From an uncultured Lysobacter sp. (lineage in GTDB: Bacteria; Pseudomonadota; Gammaproteobacteria; Xanthomonadales; Xanthomonadaceae), in contig CAMLID010000013.1 in assembly GCA_946480055.1 (NCBI GenBank), positions 1 through 64,000 of the forward strand: a DNA stretch of 64,000 nucleotides. Reading direction: 5' to 3'. Numbering within the stretch: the stretch's first letter is position 1; each line of letters begins with the position of its first letter. This document shows, in pieces, positions 8,278 through 17,347 of the stretch. The translations under genes were made by a program, and so were the position numbers. Below the pieces are notes generated by a model. It was not told the DNA's origin. It made no database searches and worked only from the letters and a program-made list of their open reading frames with translations.

Positions 8278-9714
8278 TCACAGCAGCGGTGACACCAGCC
8301 GCGCCAGCGCCTCGGGCACCCGCCGCCGCCACAGCGGCTGCTCGCGGTCGGCGCGCACGCGCGGGGCGTAGCTGCACTCGGCCTGGATCAGCTGGGCCAG
8401 CTCCGCCGCCAGCGGTCCGTCGTGGAACATCACTGAAATCTCGAAATTCAGCCGAAAACTGCGGTGATCGAAATTGGCGCTGCCGATGATGGCCAGGTCG
8501 TCGTCGCACAGCAGAGCCTTGGTATGCAGCATGCGCGGGCCGTATTCGTGGATCTTGACCCCGGCCTCGAGCAGTTCGTCGAAGTACGAGCGCGCGGCGT
8601 AGGTGACCAGGCGGCTGTCGCTGCGCCGCGGCACCAGCAGGCGCACGTCCAGCCCGCCCAGCGCGGCCGAGGTCAGGGCCATGCGCGCGGCCTCGCCCGG
8701 CACGAAGTAGGGCGTGACCAGCCAGACCCGTTCGCGCGCGGCGTGGATCGCGCCGACGTGCAGGCGGTGGATCGCCTCCCACGACGAATCCGGTCCCGAC
8801 ACCAGCACCTGCGCGGCGATCTCGCCTAGCTGCGGGGCAGGGTGGGTCAGGCGCAGCGGCGGCAGGCCGGTGGCGTAGGCCCAGTCCTCGACGAACACCA
8901 ACTGCAGCTCGCGCACGATGTCGCCTTCCAGGCGCAGGTGCAGGTCGCGGTAGGCGTCCTTGCGGATGCGCTCGTCTTCCTCGTCGGTGATGTTGATGCC
9001 GCCGGTGAAACCGACCCGGCCGTCGATCACCACGATCTTGCGATGCGTGCGCAGGTTCAACCACGGCCGCTTCCAGAACCAGCGCAACTTCATCGGATGG
9101 AACCAGGCGACTTCGCCGCCGGCGTCGACCAGCGATTGCAGGAAGCGGCTGGAAGTCGAGCCCGAACCGACCGCGTCCAGCAGCAGGCGCACCTGCACGC
9201 CTTCGCGCGCGCGCTCGACCAGGGCATCGCGCAGCGCCGCGCCGCAGGCATCGGGCTGGAAGATGTAGTACTCCAGATGGACGTGCTCGCGCGCCTGCGC
9301 CACCGCTTCCAGCAAGGCCGCGTACTTGGCGCCGCCGTCGATCAACAGACGCGCCTGGGTGGCCGTGGTCGGCGGCAGGCCGGTGGTCGCCTGCGCCAGC
9401 TTCGCCAGCTCGACCGCCTCCGGCGACGACGACAACCCCGGCAATGCCGCGGGCAGCGACGCGCGCGCGCGGACCCGGCGCAGACGCTGGCGATGGATGC
9501 GCTGCGGACCGAACAGGTAATAGATGAAGAAGCCCAGGTAGGGCAGGGCGGCCAGGCTGACCAGCCAACTGATCGTCGCCGCCGGCTCGCGCTTCTGCAG
9601 CACGATCCACAACCCCAGCCCGATCAGGTACGCGGCCCAGCCGAGCGTGAGGTATAAGCCCAGATGCGGGATCGCCGTAATCGCGTCCCAGGCCTGCTTG
9701 AGCGTATCCGTCAT
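8278..9714 (-). CDS. cls: Cardiolipin synthase (phospholipase D family)
   Basis: A 478-residue inner-membrane enzyme joining two phosphatidylglycerols to cardiolipin. Two N-terminal membrane segments (HLGLYLTLGWAAYLIGLGLW and a second near LPYLGFFIYYLFGP) precede two PLD domains. The HKD motifs are HRKIVVIDGRVGFTGG and HTKALLCDDDLAIIGSANFD. I chose the ATG at 9714 (MTDTLKQAWD) rather than the upstream frame extension because membrane topology starts there and a GGAT site precedes it. Length fits the ClsA/Cls group. Confidence 0.92.
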   Translation of the reverse strand: MTDTLKQAWDAITAIPHLGLYLTLGWAAYLIGLGLWIVLQKREPAATISWLVSLAALPYLGFFIYYLFGPQRIHRQRLRRVRARASLPAALPGLSSSPEAVELAKLAQATTGLPPTTATQARLLIDGGAKYAALLEAVAQAREHVHLEYYIFQPDACGAALRDALVERAREGVQVRLLLDAVGSGSTSSRFLQSLVDAGGEVAWFHPMKLRWFWKRPWLNLRTHRKIVVIDGRVGFTGGINITDEEDERIRKDAYRDLHLRLEGDIVRELQLVFVEDWAYATGLPPLRLTHPAPQLGEIAAQVLVSGPDSSWEAIHRLHVGAIHAARERVWLVTPYFVPGEAARMALTSAALGGLDVRLLVPRRSDSRLVTYAARSYFDELLEAGVKIHEYGPRMLHTKALLCDDDLAIIGSANFDHRSFRLNFEISVMFHDGPLAAELAQLIQAECSYAPRVRADREQPLWRRRVPEALARLVSPLL

Positions 9715-9993
9715 CGGTATCCATCCTGGCGCGGCCGTGGCATCGGAACACGCTGCGCGTGCCGTCGCTAGACTAAGTCGCATTCGGTTCGGCGCAAAGC
9801 CGTGCGACGTTTCACCGGCTCGCGAGCGGTACGATGCGAGCCAGCCTGCCTGCCGACACGTGCGTCAGGCAGCATGACGCGGACGGGCAAGGGCACGGCG
9901 GCCGCGCCGTGAGCGAGCGACGTCCCCAGGGGCGCGGCGGACAGAGCCGGCGCGCACCCGCCGACTCTCCCATCCGACCCAGGACCTCCTCGC

Positions 9994-10761
9994 ATGAAAA
10001 TCGCATCGCTGCTGTTGCCGATCCTGTTGGCCTGCCCGCTGCTGTCCGCTACGGCGCAAACGCGTGTGGGCGCCGCTGCCGCGCGCAACGTCAATGTGTC
10101 CGGCAGCGCCGAGATCAAAGTCGCCCCCGACGAAATCCTGCTCAACGTCGGGGTCGAGACCCGCGAAGTCGAGCTCGCTCCAGCCAAACGCCGCAACGAC
10201 GAACGCGTGGCGGCGGCCCTGGCCTTTCTTGCCCGCAGCGGCGTGCCCAGCAAGGACGTGCAGACCGATTTCATCAGCATCGAACCCCAGTTCGAGGACG
10301 ACGACAGCAGTCGCGCCGCACGCGAGCGCTCGCGAGTGACGCCGGTGATATATGTGGTGCGCAAGAACATCGGCATCCGACTGACCCGAGTCGGCGACTA
10401 CGAGACAGTGCTCGCCGGCCTGCTCGACAACGGCGTGCAGTACATCCATGGCGTCGAGTTCCGCACCTCGCAACTGCGCAAGCACCGCGACGCCGCACGC
10501 GCGCTGGCGGTCCAGGCGGCGAAGGAAAAGGCCGATGCGCTGACCTCGGGACTCGGCGCGCGTCGCGGCGCCGTGCAGAGCGTGTCCGAATCCTATGCCG
10601 GCGGCTGGTGGCGCAGCGGCGCGTCCTGGGGCGGCAACCGCGGGCAGATGATGCAGAACACCGTGCAGAACAGCGGTGGTGAAAGCGCGGACGGGGCGAC
10701 CTTGTCGGTCGGGCAGATCAGCGTGACCGCATCGGTGGACGTGACCTTCGCGATCGAGTGA
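9994..10761 (+). CDS. SIMPL domain-containing exported protein (DUF541)
   Basis: A 255-residue protein with a signal peptide (MKIASLLLPILLACPLLSATAQ) followed by the SIMPL/DUF541 domain: VNVSGSAEIKVAPDEILLNVGVET at the start, a central SQLRKHRDAARALAVQAAKEKADAL helix and a C-terminal beta segment ending VTASVDVTFAIE. Family members are periplasmic or outer-membrane proteins of uncertain role; E. coli YggE is linked to oxidative stress. No operon partner is evident. Confidence 0.9.
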   Translation: MKIASLLLPILLACPLLSATAQTRVGAAAARNVNVSGSAEIKVAPDEILLNVGVETREVELAPAKRRNDERVAAALAFLARSGVPSKDVQTDFISIEPQFEDDDSSRAARERSRVTPVIYVVRKNIGIRLTRVGDYETVLAGLLDNGVQYIHGVEFRTSQLRKHRDAARALAVQAAKEKADALTSGLGARRGAVQSVSESYAGGWWRSGASWGGNRGQMMQNTVQNSGGESADGATLSVGQISVTASVDVTFAIE

Positions 10762-10864
10762 GGGCGGCGCGCCGGCGCAGTGCCGGGGTCGAACCTAGCG
10801 TTCCATGTGAGCCCTATTCAGCCCCGTCGCACTACCTGCGACGGTCCCGGCGTAGCCTGGCGGC

Positions 10865-11968
10865 ATGGACGACGCCCGCCGATCCCAGCTCTCGATCCAG
10901 CCCGCCGCGATCAAAGGCCGCGGTGCGGCGTCTTACGTGCCCGGCCGTTACGCGGTCACCACCGCGCAGGGCGAGGACGACGGCTGGGGTTCGCTGCACG
11001 ACGCGGCCGACGAACAATCGCGGCCGGACACCCAGGTCACCGAGGAGCGCGCGCGCAGCATCGTCAGCCGCAACGAATCGCCGGACATCGCCTTCGGCCA
11101 GTCGATCAATCCCTACCGCGGCTGCGAGCACGGTTGCGTGTACTGCTTTGCGCGGCCCTCGCACGCCTATCTGGAACTGTCGCCCGGGCTGGACTTCGAA
11201 ACCAAGCTCTACGCCAAGACCAACGCCGCCGAGCGCCTGCGCGCCGAGCTCGCGCGGCGCTCGTACCGATGCGCGCCGATCGCGCTGGGCATCAACACCG
11301 ACTCCTATCAGCCGATAGAACGCCGCTACAAGATCACGCGTTCGCTGATCGAGGTGCTCAGCGAGTGTTCGCATCCTTTCAGTCTGATCACCAAGAACGC
11401 CGGCGTGGTCCGCGACCTCGACCTGATCGCGCCGATGGCTCGGCGCGGGCTGGTCACCGTGTACTTCTCGGTCACCACCTTGGACAACCACCTGTCGTCG
11501 AAGATGGAGCCGCGTGCCTCGGCGCCGCACGCGCGTTTGCGCGCGATGCGCGAGCTCGCCGACGCCGGGGTGCCGGTCGGGGTGATGGCGGCGCCGATGA
11601 TCCCGATGATCAACGACGCCGAGCTCGAGCACATCCTGGCCGCCGCGCACGAGGCCGGTGCGCGCGCGGCCGGCTACGTGGTCCTGCGCCTGCCGCACGA
11701 GCTCAAGACGATCTGGCGGGAATGGCTGGCCCTGCACTACCCCGACCGCGCCGAGCACGTGATGAGCCTGGTCCAGCAGATGAGCGGCGGCAAGGACTAC
11801 GACAGCGCCTTCGGCAAGCGCATGCGCGGCGAGGGGCCGTTCGCGCAGCTGATCGAGCAGCGCTTCGCCAAGGCCTGGCGCCGGATCGGCTACGGCCGGC
11901 TGCCGGCGCTGGACACCGGCCAGTTCGTGGCGCCGCGCCCGCATTCGCCCCAGGGCGAGTTGTTCTGA
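10865..11968 (+). CDS. PA0069-family radical SAM protein
   Basis: A 367-residue iron-sulfur protein with the radical SAM cluster motif C-x3-C-x2-C in GCEHGCVYCFARPSHAY, preceded by INPYRGCEHG. It resembles the PA0069 / SplB-like group of uncharacterised radical SAM proteins. Other visible features are APIALGINTDSYQPIE and PVGVMAAPMIPMIND, typical of the TIM-barrel half. The substrate is unknown. It is a monocistronic-looking gene, with 103 bases upstream and 143 downstream of non-coding DNA. Confidence 0.92.
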   Translation: MDDARRSQLSIQPAAIKGRGAASYVPGRYAVTTAQGEDDGWGSLHDAADEQSRPDTQVTEERARSIVSRNESPDIAFGQSINPYRGCEHGCVYCFARPSHAYLELSPGLDFETKLYAKTNAAERLRAELARRSYRCAPIALGINTDSYQPIERRYKITRSLIEVLSECSHPFSLITKNAGVVRDLDLIAPMARRGLVTVYFSVTTLDNHLSSKMEPRASAPHARLRAMRELADAGVPVGVMAAPMIPMINDAELEHILAAAHEAGARAAGYVVLRLPHELKTIWREWLALHYPDRAEHVMSLVQQMSGGKDYDSAFGKRMRGEGPFAQLIEQRFAKAWRRIGYGRLPALDTGQFVAPRPHSPQGELF

Positions 11969-12111
11969 GTCCTACCGGCCGGGGCATGCGCCCGTTGTCG
12001 CACCGCGTCGTGGCGGTTGTTGGCGGTTCAGCGCAGCGCCCTGCCTGCACCGCGCCATCACGGTCGCAGCCGTTACACTTGCGCGCTATAGAAACTCCGA
12101 GTCCGTAAAGA

Positions 12112-13254
12112 ATGACCGAAGCCGCCGCTCACGAAACGGGCGAGGACCGTTTCCGCATGGCGATGCGGGCCTCCGGCATCGGCATGGCCATCGTCGATCT
12201 GCAGGGTCGCTGGGTCGAGATCAATCCGGCCTTCGAAAGCCTGCTGGGCTACACCTCCGCCGAGATGGTCGGGCGGACTACCGCCGAATTCACCCACCCC
12301 GACGACATCACGCTTTCCAGCAGTCTCCTGGAAGGCTTGGCCGACGGCGCCATTCCAGCGCTGGATGCGCGCAAACGCTACATGCGCCGCGACGGCGTGG
12401 CGGTCTGGACCCACGCCAACGTCGCCCTGGTGCGCAGCGCGGAGGGCGCGCCGCGCTGCCTGCTGGTGCAGATCCGCGACATCGGCGCCCAAGTGGCGGC
12501 CGAGGATCAGGCGCGCAGCGACGCCGACGAGTTCGCCCATGCGCTGGACGCGTCCAACCGCCACCTGCAGCTGTTCGCCGACGCGGTCGCGCACGACCTG
12601 CGCGCGCCGCTGCGCTCGATCGAAAGCTTCTCGGGCCTGCTCGCCGACCGTGCCGCCGAACGTCTGGACGAGACCGACCGCGATTATCTGGACCGCATCC
12701 GCGCCGCCGCCGGTCGCATGACCGCGCTGCTGGCCGCGCTCAACGATCTCTCGCACGTGACACGAACCACGATGCGGATCGCGCGCGTGGACCTGAGCCT
12801 GCTCGCCGACTGGGTCGGCGCCGAACTGCTGGATGCCGACCCGCATCGCCGCGCCGACATCCAGGTGCAACCCGGGTTGTTCGTCGAAGGCGACGAGCGC
12901 CTGCTCAAACTGATGCTGACCCAACTGATGGGCAATGCCTGGAAGTTCTCGCGCGAGCGCGATCCGATCCGAATCGAGATCTCCGGCGAACGCGACGACG
13001 GCCGCCTGCGTATCGCGATTCGCGACTACGGCGCCGGTTTCGACATGCGATATGCTCATAAATTGTTCGAACCGTTCCAGCGCCTGCACGGGCCGGACCA
13101 GGGCGGCGGCCATGGCCTGGGCCTGGCGATCGCCAAGCGCATCGTCGACCGCCACCGCGGCCAACTGCGTGCGCAGTCCGGCCCCGATGTCGGCAGCACC
13201 TTCATTATCGAACTGCCCACCGCTGCGGCGGTAGAGGACACCGCGCATGCATAA
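12112..13254 (+). CDS. Soluble PAS-domain sensor histidine kinase
   Basis: A 380-residue kinase with no membrane segment. An N-terminal PAS domain (about residues 12-125, FRMAMRASGIGMAIVDLQGR) is followed by a coiled linker, the HisKA phosphoacceptor helix (AVAHDLRAPLRSIESF, His about 161) and an HATPase domain with N box (LMGNAWKFS), G1 (RDYGAGFD) and G2 (GHGLGLAIAKRI). The C-terminal half is of the phytochrome-kinase type. Its last codons overlap the start of the next response regulator gene by 8 bases, so the two form a translationally coupled pair. Confidence 0.92.
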   Translation: MTEAAAHETGEDRFRMAMRASGIGMAIVDLQGRWVEINPAFESLLGYTSAEMVGRTTAEFTHPDDITLSSSLLEGLADGAIPALDARKRYMRRDGVAVWTHANVALVRSAEGAPRCLLVQIRDIGAQVAAEDQARSDADEFAHALDASNRHLQLFADAVAHDLRAPLRSIESFSGLLADRAAERLDETDRDYLDRIRAAAGRMTALLAALNDLSHVTRTTMRIARVDLSLLADWVGAELLDADPHRRADIQVQPGLFVEGDERLLKLMLTQLMGNAWKFSRERDPIRIEISGERDDGRLRIAIRDYGAGFDMRYAHKLFEPFQRLHGPDQGGGHGLGLAIAKRIVDRHRGQLRAQSGPDVGSTFIIELPTAAAVEDTAHA

Positions 13255-13681
13255 GGTCATCCTGTTGGTCGAAGACAACCCCGACGACGTCGAGCTGACC
13301 CGGCTCGCCTTCGAGGAGGCCAAGGTCGCCAACAAGCTGGTGGTGGTCGGCGACGGCGCCGAAGCGCTGGACTACCTGTTCGCGCGCGGCCGCTACGCCG
13401 ACCGCGATCCCGCCGACCTGCCGTCGATCGTCCTGCTAGACCTCAATCTGCCCAAGGTCGACGGCCGCGAAGTGCTGCAGGCGATCCGCGCCAACGAATC
13501 CACCCGTACCCTGCCGGTCGTCGTGCTGACCACCAGCACCGAACCCTTCGACGTCGAAGCCAGCTACGCCCTGGGCGTGAACAGCTACATCCAGAAGCCG
13601 GTGGATTTCGAGCAGTTCGTGTGGGCGGTGAAGCAGGTGGGTTTGTACTGGCTGGTGTTGAATCATCCGCGTACGCCTTGA
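13247..13681 (+). CDS. Single-domain response regulator (Rcp1-like)
   Basis: A 144-residue receiver domain with no output domain: acidic pair in LLVEDNPDD, phosphoacceptor Asp65 in IVLLDLNLPKVDG, and the conserved lysine in SYIQKPVDFEQF. The extended loop YLFARGRYADRDPADLP before the phosphorylation site is typical of Rcp1-type receivers that partner with phytochrome-like kinases. It is translationally coupled to the upstream PAS kinase and is its likely phosphorylation target. Confidence 0.92.
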   Translation: MHKVILLVEDNPDDVELTRLAFEEAKVANKLVVVGDGAEALDYLFARGRYADRDPADLPSIVLLDLNLPKVDGREVLQAIRANESTRTLPVVVLTTSTEPFDVEASYALGVNSYIQKPVDFEQFVWAVKQVGLYWLVLNHPRTP

Positions 13682-13811
13682 AGGCGCGTCGTCGCCGATC
13701 CTGACCACTCGCTCCGGCGGGCCCATCAAGCCAGCATAGAGGCCCGCGCAGCCGCGCTATGCGTCTTGGGGCAACGAGATCGGTCTTGAACGGATCTCGG
13801 CGATCTGCCAA

Positions 13812-14279
13812 CTAGCGCTTGATGCGCCTGAAGTACTCGCGCGCATGCAAATCAGGGACCTTCGGCCTGTTTGTCCCCATATACACCCATATGGCATCAG
13901 GGCCCGAGAAGAAGTAGGTCGAAACGTCGTCCTCGCCGGTCACGGCGTCCGGCGCTGCTATGACGACCATGCGCGCATCGCAGAACAGAACTCTGTAGGC
14001 ATTGCGCTCATCGATTCCGACGAATGGTCTGGCCTCGCCTCCCACCGAAACCTGGGTGTCCGGCATCTTCAGATGCATGTCCTTGGAGGTGAACTCGATC
14101 GTCATCTTGCCCATCAAGGAAGCAAGGAATTCGTCCTGGCGTGGCTCCAACTTCGCCTTTGCGCGGTTGAAATCCATCGTCGACGTCGCATCGGATTGCC
14201 AGGTACCGAGGAGGGAATCGCAAGCCCTGGAGGCCGGGGACAGAATAAGAAGGATCGTAAGGAGGGAGATGCGTTTCAT
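13812..14279 (-). CDS. Hypothetical exported protein
   Basis: A 155-residue protein starting at the ATG at 14279 (MKRISLLTILLILSPASRAC), with a hydrophobic signal peptide; the cysteine at the cleavage region could also make it a lipoprotein. The mature part opens DSLLGTWQSDATSTMDFNRA and contains beta-rich segments, recalling lipocalin-like exported proteins whose domain begins with G-x-W. I do not recognise a family. Base composition is visibly lower in GC than in neighbouring core genes. It is convergent with the response regulator gene. Confidence 0.65.
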   Translation of the reverse strand: MKRISLLTILLILSPASRACDSLLGTWQSDATSTMDFNRAKAKLEPRQDEFLASLMGKMTIEFTSKDMHLKMPDTQVSVGGEARPFVGIDERNAYRVLFCDARMVVIAAPDAVTGEDDVSTYFFSGPDAIWVYMGTNRPKVPDLHAREYFRRIKR

Positions 14280-14426
14280 GGTGCGATACCTGGATGGTTC
14301 AGCCCGACAGGCAGGTTTGAGAGCTGAGGTCTCTCGTCGAAGGCTAGGTGGCGGCAATCGTCGCGGGAAGTCGTGCAAGCCCGCCGAACCTCAAACGGCA
14401 AGACCCGCGCGGTTCTAAATGATGCG

Positions 14427-14891
14427 TCAGCCGTCGCGCGGATACTCCATGGGCACATACACCAAGCCGTTCTTCGTTTGCGGTGTGTCCCTGGCGACGA
14501 AGCCGAAGCGCTCATAGACCGGAACCGCGGGCAGGGACGAGTTGACGACGAACGCGTCGCTGCCGGACTCGGACTTGGCATGTACCCAAAGCGCGCGGGC
14601 AATGCCCTGCCCATGAGCATCCGCGCGGACGAACAGGTGGTAGAGATGCGAGCTCTCGCGCAAGGCGATGACGCCGAGAAGACCGCTTGAACCTTGCGCA
14701 ACGTAGTAGCGGAAACTCGGCGCCTCGATGCGCTCGGCCGTGGCCGAAGGAGTCAGCGTCGCCAGGAACGCAACGGCTTCCGGGGGCGCCGGATCTTGCA
14801 GGTAATGGTGCGCCCAACCGGTGATCAGCCCGCTGATCTCCTCGGCGTCGGATGCGCTTGCTTGGCGGATGAGGAAGTCCATCGATGACAT
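14427..14891 (-). CDS. GNAT family N-acetyltransferase
   Basis: A 154-residue acetyl-CoA-dependent acetyltransferase. The fold signature is clear: IRQASASDAEEISGLI at the N-terminus, the acetyl-CoA-binding motif A in HLYHLFVRADAHGQGIARALW (R-x-x-G-x-G/A variant) and the C-terminal PVYERFGFVARDTPQT motif. An alternative start lies three codons downstream. The substrate is unknown. It belongs to a run of small minus-strand genes of lower GC. Confidence 0.85.
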   Translation of the reverse strand: MSSMDFLIRQASASDAEEISGLITGWAHHYLQDPAPPEAVAFLATLTPSATAERIEAPSFRYYVAQGSSGLLGVIALRESSHLYHLFVRADAHGQGIARALWVHAKSESGSDAFVVNSSLPAVPVYERFGFVARDTPQTKNGLVYVPMEYPRDG

Positions 14892-14941
14892 TCAATGCTT
14901 GAAACGGTCGGAATCGCGACGCGGCTCGGCTTGAACAGGTG

Positions 14942-15364
14942 TCAGCCACCGCCCGGGATATTGATGATCGTAGCCTGCATGATCGCAACAGTCTCCCGGC
15001 GCGAATCCAGCTCTCCGACCACCTCGCCCTGACAGACCGTCAGGGTCTTGCCCGCCTTCGTAACCTTGCCGATCGCCACGAACCGGTCCGCGACGGCCGG
15101 ACGGACGAAGTTGATCTTGAACTCGACGGTAAGGACATCGAGCCCGGGCGGTGCGACGGTCAGAGCGGCGTAGCCACAGGCGCTATCGAGCACGCTGGTG
15201 AGGGCGCCCGCATGAATGTAGCCGTGCTGCTGGGACAGTTCCGGACGTGGAAGCAGCGCGATGTGCACTTCGCCTGGGGCGATCAGAACCAGTTCCGCAC
15301 CCAGGGTGGTCATCAGCCCCTGAGCGGAGAAGCTTGCGATGATGCGGTCTTGTAGGTCAGACAC
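14942..15364 (-). CDS. PaaI-family hotdog-fold thioesterase
   Basis: A 140-residue hotdog protein. Key features: HGYIHAGALTSVLDSACGYAA (the HGG-type loop and catalytic helix, here HAGALTSVLDSA), VEFKINFVRPAV and GKTLTVCQGEVV. Family members hydrolyse acyl-CoA thioesters such as phenylacetyl-CoA or hydroxybenzoyl-CoA. I prefer the GTG at 15364 because GGTGGAGA lies just upstream of it; a further in-frame GTG at 15391 has no such site. Confidence 0.85.
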   Translation of the reverse strand: MSDLQDRIIASFSAQGLMTTLGAELVLIAPGEVHIALLPRPELSQQHGYIHAGALTSVLDSACGYAALTVAPPGLDVLTVEFKINFVRPAVADRFVAIGKVTKAGKTLTVCQGEVVGELDSRRETVAIMQATIINIPGGG

Positions 15365-15432
15365 AAACGATCTCCACCTAATGCGCTGCACTTGAACTTG
15401 GCGGTGCTATCGGCCACAGGCATCGCGACGCT

Positions 15433-15972
15433 CTATCGAAAGCCTGCTGCCTGTCCAACCCGACCGAGTCGAGCGCGCACGATGCGCAGGTGCAGGATAG
15501 GGTAGACGTTGAACGCGACCTGCACCGCCGCGAACAGAATCGCCTCCGCCACGAGCCCGCGTGCGCCCACGTAGACGATGTATGGAGTGAACAATACCGC
15601 GGCCCAGAAATGGGTCGCCTCTGCGGACTCCGCTTGGCGCCGCAGTTCCGCCAGGCTTCGCCTCCCAGCCGAACGATACACAGAGTTGTTCAGATACCGA
15701 AGCGGCGTGTTACGCAGAAGAGCGCCGAATCCGTGAACGCCCAGCCAGCGATACAGCCGGTCGTCAGGCAGCCCCGGCTCCACGGCGCGCAGAGCGCGAG
15801 GCAAGCGTAGAACGAACAGCGATTCGGCGGACTTTGCCAAGGCCATGAAATAGAACATCAGCAACAAGCCGAGCCAAGGCGAGCCATAGCCGATGACGCG
15901 TGCCAGCATGACGAAGCACGCGGCCAAGAAGGCCGCAATAACGACGAGCTTGGTCAGGTCGCGCCAGAACAT
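15433..15972 (-). CDS. Membrane protein, possibly CrtO-like acyltransferase family
   Basis: A 179-residue protein with about four hydrophobic segments: VVIAAFLAACFVMLARVIG, PWLGLLLMFYFMALAKSA, THFWAAVLFTPYIVYVGARG and LVAEAILFAAVQVAFNVYPI. The C-terminal NVYPILHLRIVRARL resembles the N-x-YP-x3-R-x3-RL end of the glycosyl-4,4'-diaponeurosporenoate acyltransferase (CrtO) family, but the resemblance is from memory and short. A GTG two codons upstream of the chosen ATG is possible. No carotenoid genes are nearby. Confidence 0.6.
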   Translation of the reverse strand: MFWRDLTKLVVIAAFLAACFVMLARVIGYGSPWLGLLLMFYFMALAKSAESLFVLRLPRALRAVEPGLPDDRLYRWLGVHGFGALLRNTPLRYLNNSVYRSAGRRSLAELRRQAESAEATHFWAAVLFTPYIVYVGARGLVAEAILFAAVQVAFNVYPILHLRIVRARLGRVGQAAGFR

Positions 15973-16063
15973 CCGCACTGATTCCTGGAAGGTCGTTTGC
16001 CGCTAACGGCTGAGCATGACGGTGTTGATCAAGGCGGTGGGCGACGACAGCTCCAACCAAGAC

Positions 16064-16549
16064 CTAAGGCTGCACCTTGGACAATTTACCGCGCAGCACG
16101 GGATTATTGTGTTCCGACGTGGGGAAGTCGAAGCTGCCATAGCCCGCGCGAATGATCGAATCGATGATCAGGCCGTTGCCGGAGTGCTGCTTGTCGGGCG
16201 TTCTGCGAATCATGAAGAACGCCGCCCCCTTACCGGCGTCCTTCGGAAGCAAGACCCCGCAGCTCCAGCGATCCGACCAGGCCGCCGCCGGGTTCTTGGG
16301 AGGAACCACACCCAACTCGATGCAGTGGTCTGGGCCGATCAGATACCAGGCCTTCTTGTCCTCGAACCGCACCTGATAATGGCCTGGCGCCAAAGTGAAG
16401 GTGGCGGCTTTTTCCTTGAACACATAAGGCTCGGCGAGACGGTACGTAACCCCGTCGCTCACCGGCGTGAGGCTCCGCGGGTAGACGTGCTTTGCGGCGG
16501 CGACGGCCGACAGACTTAGAAGCAGGAAAGCGGAGTAGCGAAGTTTCAT
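16064..16549 (-). CDS. Hypothetical exported protein
   Basis: A 161-residue protein with a standard signal peptide (MKLRYSAFLLLSLSAVAAA, cleavage before KHVYPR). The mature part has beta-strand-like segments and three cysteines-to-histidine-rich positions including GPDHCIELG and DRWSCGVLLP, which could form a disulfide. No family recognised. It lies between the DUF2164 gene and the CrtO-like membrane protein gene on the same strand, in the lower-GC block. Confidence 0.65.
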   Translation of the reverse strand: MKLRYSAFLLLSLSAVAAAKHVYPRSLTPVSDGVTYRLAEPYVFKEKAATFTLAPGHYQVRFEDKKAWYLIGPDHCIELGVVPPKNPAAAWSDRWSCGVLLPKDAGKGAAFFMIRRTPDKQHSGNGLIIDSIIRAGYGSFDFPTSEHNNPVLRGKLSKVQP

Positions 16550-16604
16550 GGGGTCCCTCTACGATCCAATCTCAACGACACGAGGTCGGGCTCCAAGTTC
16601 TAGC

Positions 16605-16859
16605 TTAGCGCTTGAAATCCGTGCGCTGCTCAAGCTGATAGATGGCGTCTTGCACGTCTTCGAGTTTGGCGTTCAACGCGGCCTGGGCATCGTAAAGGCC
16701 GCGATTGTAGTAGTACGCGCCCAGCTCCTTGGACATGAAGTCGAGCAGGAACTCCGCATCGAACTGGCCGATCTGCTGCTTCAGCTCCTCGGAAAAGTAC
16801 CCCTGGATCTTGCGGACAATGAGCGCCTTTTCGTCTTTACTGAAAGTGATATCGGACAT
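16605..16859 (-). CDS. DUF2164 family protein
   Basis: An 84-residue soluble, mostly helical protein: FSKDEKALIVRKIQGYFSEE at the start, then IGQFDAEFLLDFMSKELGAYYYNRG in the centre and a C-terminal helix (DVQDAIYQLEQ). This matches DUF2164, a family of small proteins of unknown role common in proteobacteria. The gene is expressed on its own or with the exported protein 55 bases downstream. Confidence 0.85.
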   Translation of the reverse strand: MSDITFSKDEKALIVRKIQGYFSEELKQQIGQFDAEFLLDFMSKELGAYYYNRGLYDAQAALNAKLEDVQDAIYQLEQRTDFKR

Positions 16860-16963
16860 GGGGTCTGCGTGCCATGAAACTCGAGTTGAGCCGCGATGTG
16901 CAGCGGCGATGGTTCGAATAAGTTGCTAGCCTACGCCGGGCACACCATTCGTTGTTGATGCTA

Positions 16964-17314
16964 TCAGCCTGATTCTGAGCCCCAAGGACGCCGGACCGGC
17001 TTAGCGAGCAACTCGATAGGCCAGCCTCGAAGCAGACGGCACGCCGCGTCGATTCGCTCTGGATCGACAGGACGGACATGGACGACCACGTCTTCCGAAA
17101 CCGCGCGAAAGCACAGCGCCACGGTTTGCGAAACCGAGTCGTACACCCACCAGTCCTCCTCGCCGCTAGCGGTGCGAGATGGATCGATCACAGTGTCGGT
17201 CGGTGCACCCAACTGCGAGTGCAAGGCGGTGCGCCCGACCGGATGGGCGAGGGCAACGGCCCAGATCTGGCCTGAGGAGTCGTCCGTTGTGGTGCACGCT
17301 GGCGCGCTCACCAC
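16964..17314 (-). CDS. Hypothetical protein
   Basis: A 116-residue frame with a GTG start. The sequence contains EEDWWVYDSVSQTVALCFRAVSE and a C-terminal segment with VRPVDPERIDAACRLLRG. There is no signal peptide, and the N-terminus (SAPACTTTDDSSG) is not convincing; no better in-frame start exists before a stop codon at 17348-17350. I do not recognise it. It follows the 2OG oxygenase gene on the same strand with 33 bases between. Confidence 0.45.
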   Translation of the reverse strand: MVSAPACTTTDDSSGQIWAVALAHPVGRTALHSQLGAPTDTVIDPSRTASGEEDWWVYDSVSQTVALCFRAVSEDVVVHVRPVDPERIDAACRLLRGWPIELLAKPVRRPWGSESG

Positions 17315-17347
17315 CGTGTCCCCGCCGATGGCGCGTACGTCCGCACC

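Noticed and set aside
11969..12111. tRNA or other RNA gene in this and other small gaps (e.g. 9715-9993, 48613-48840)
   Set aside because: No cloverleaf pattern, GGTTCGA-type T-arm or CCA end found on either strand by eye.
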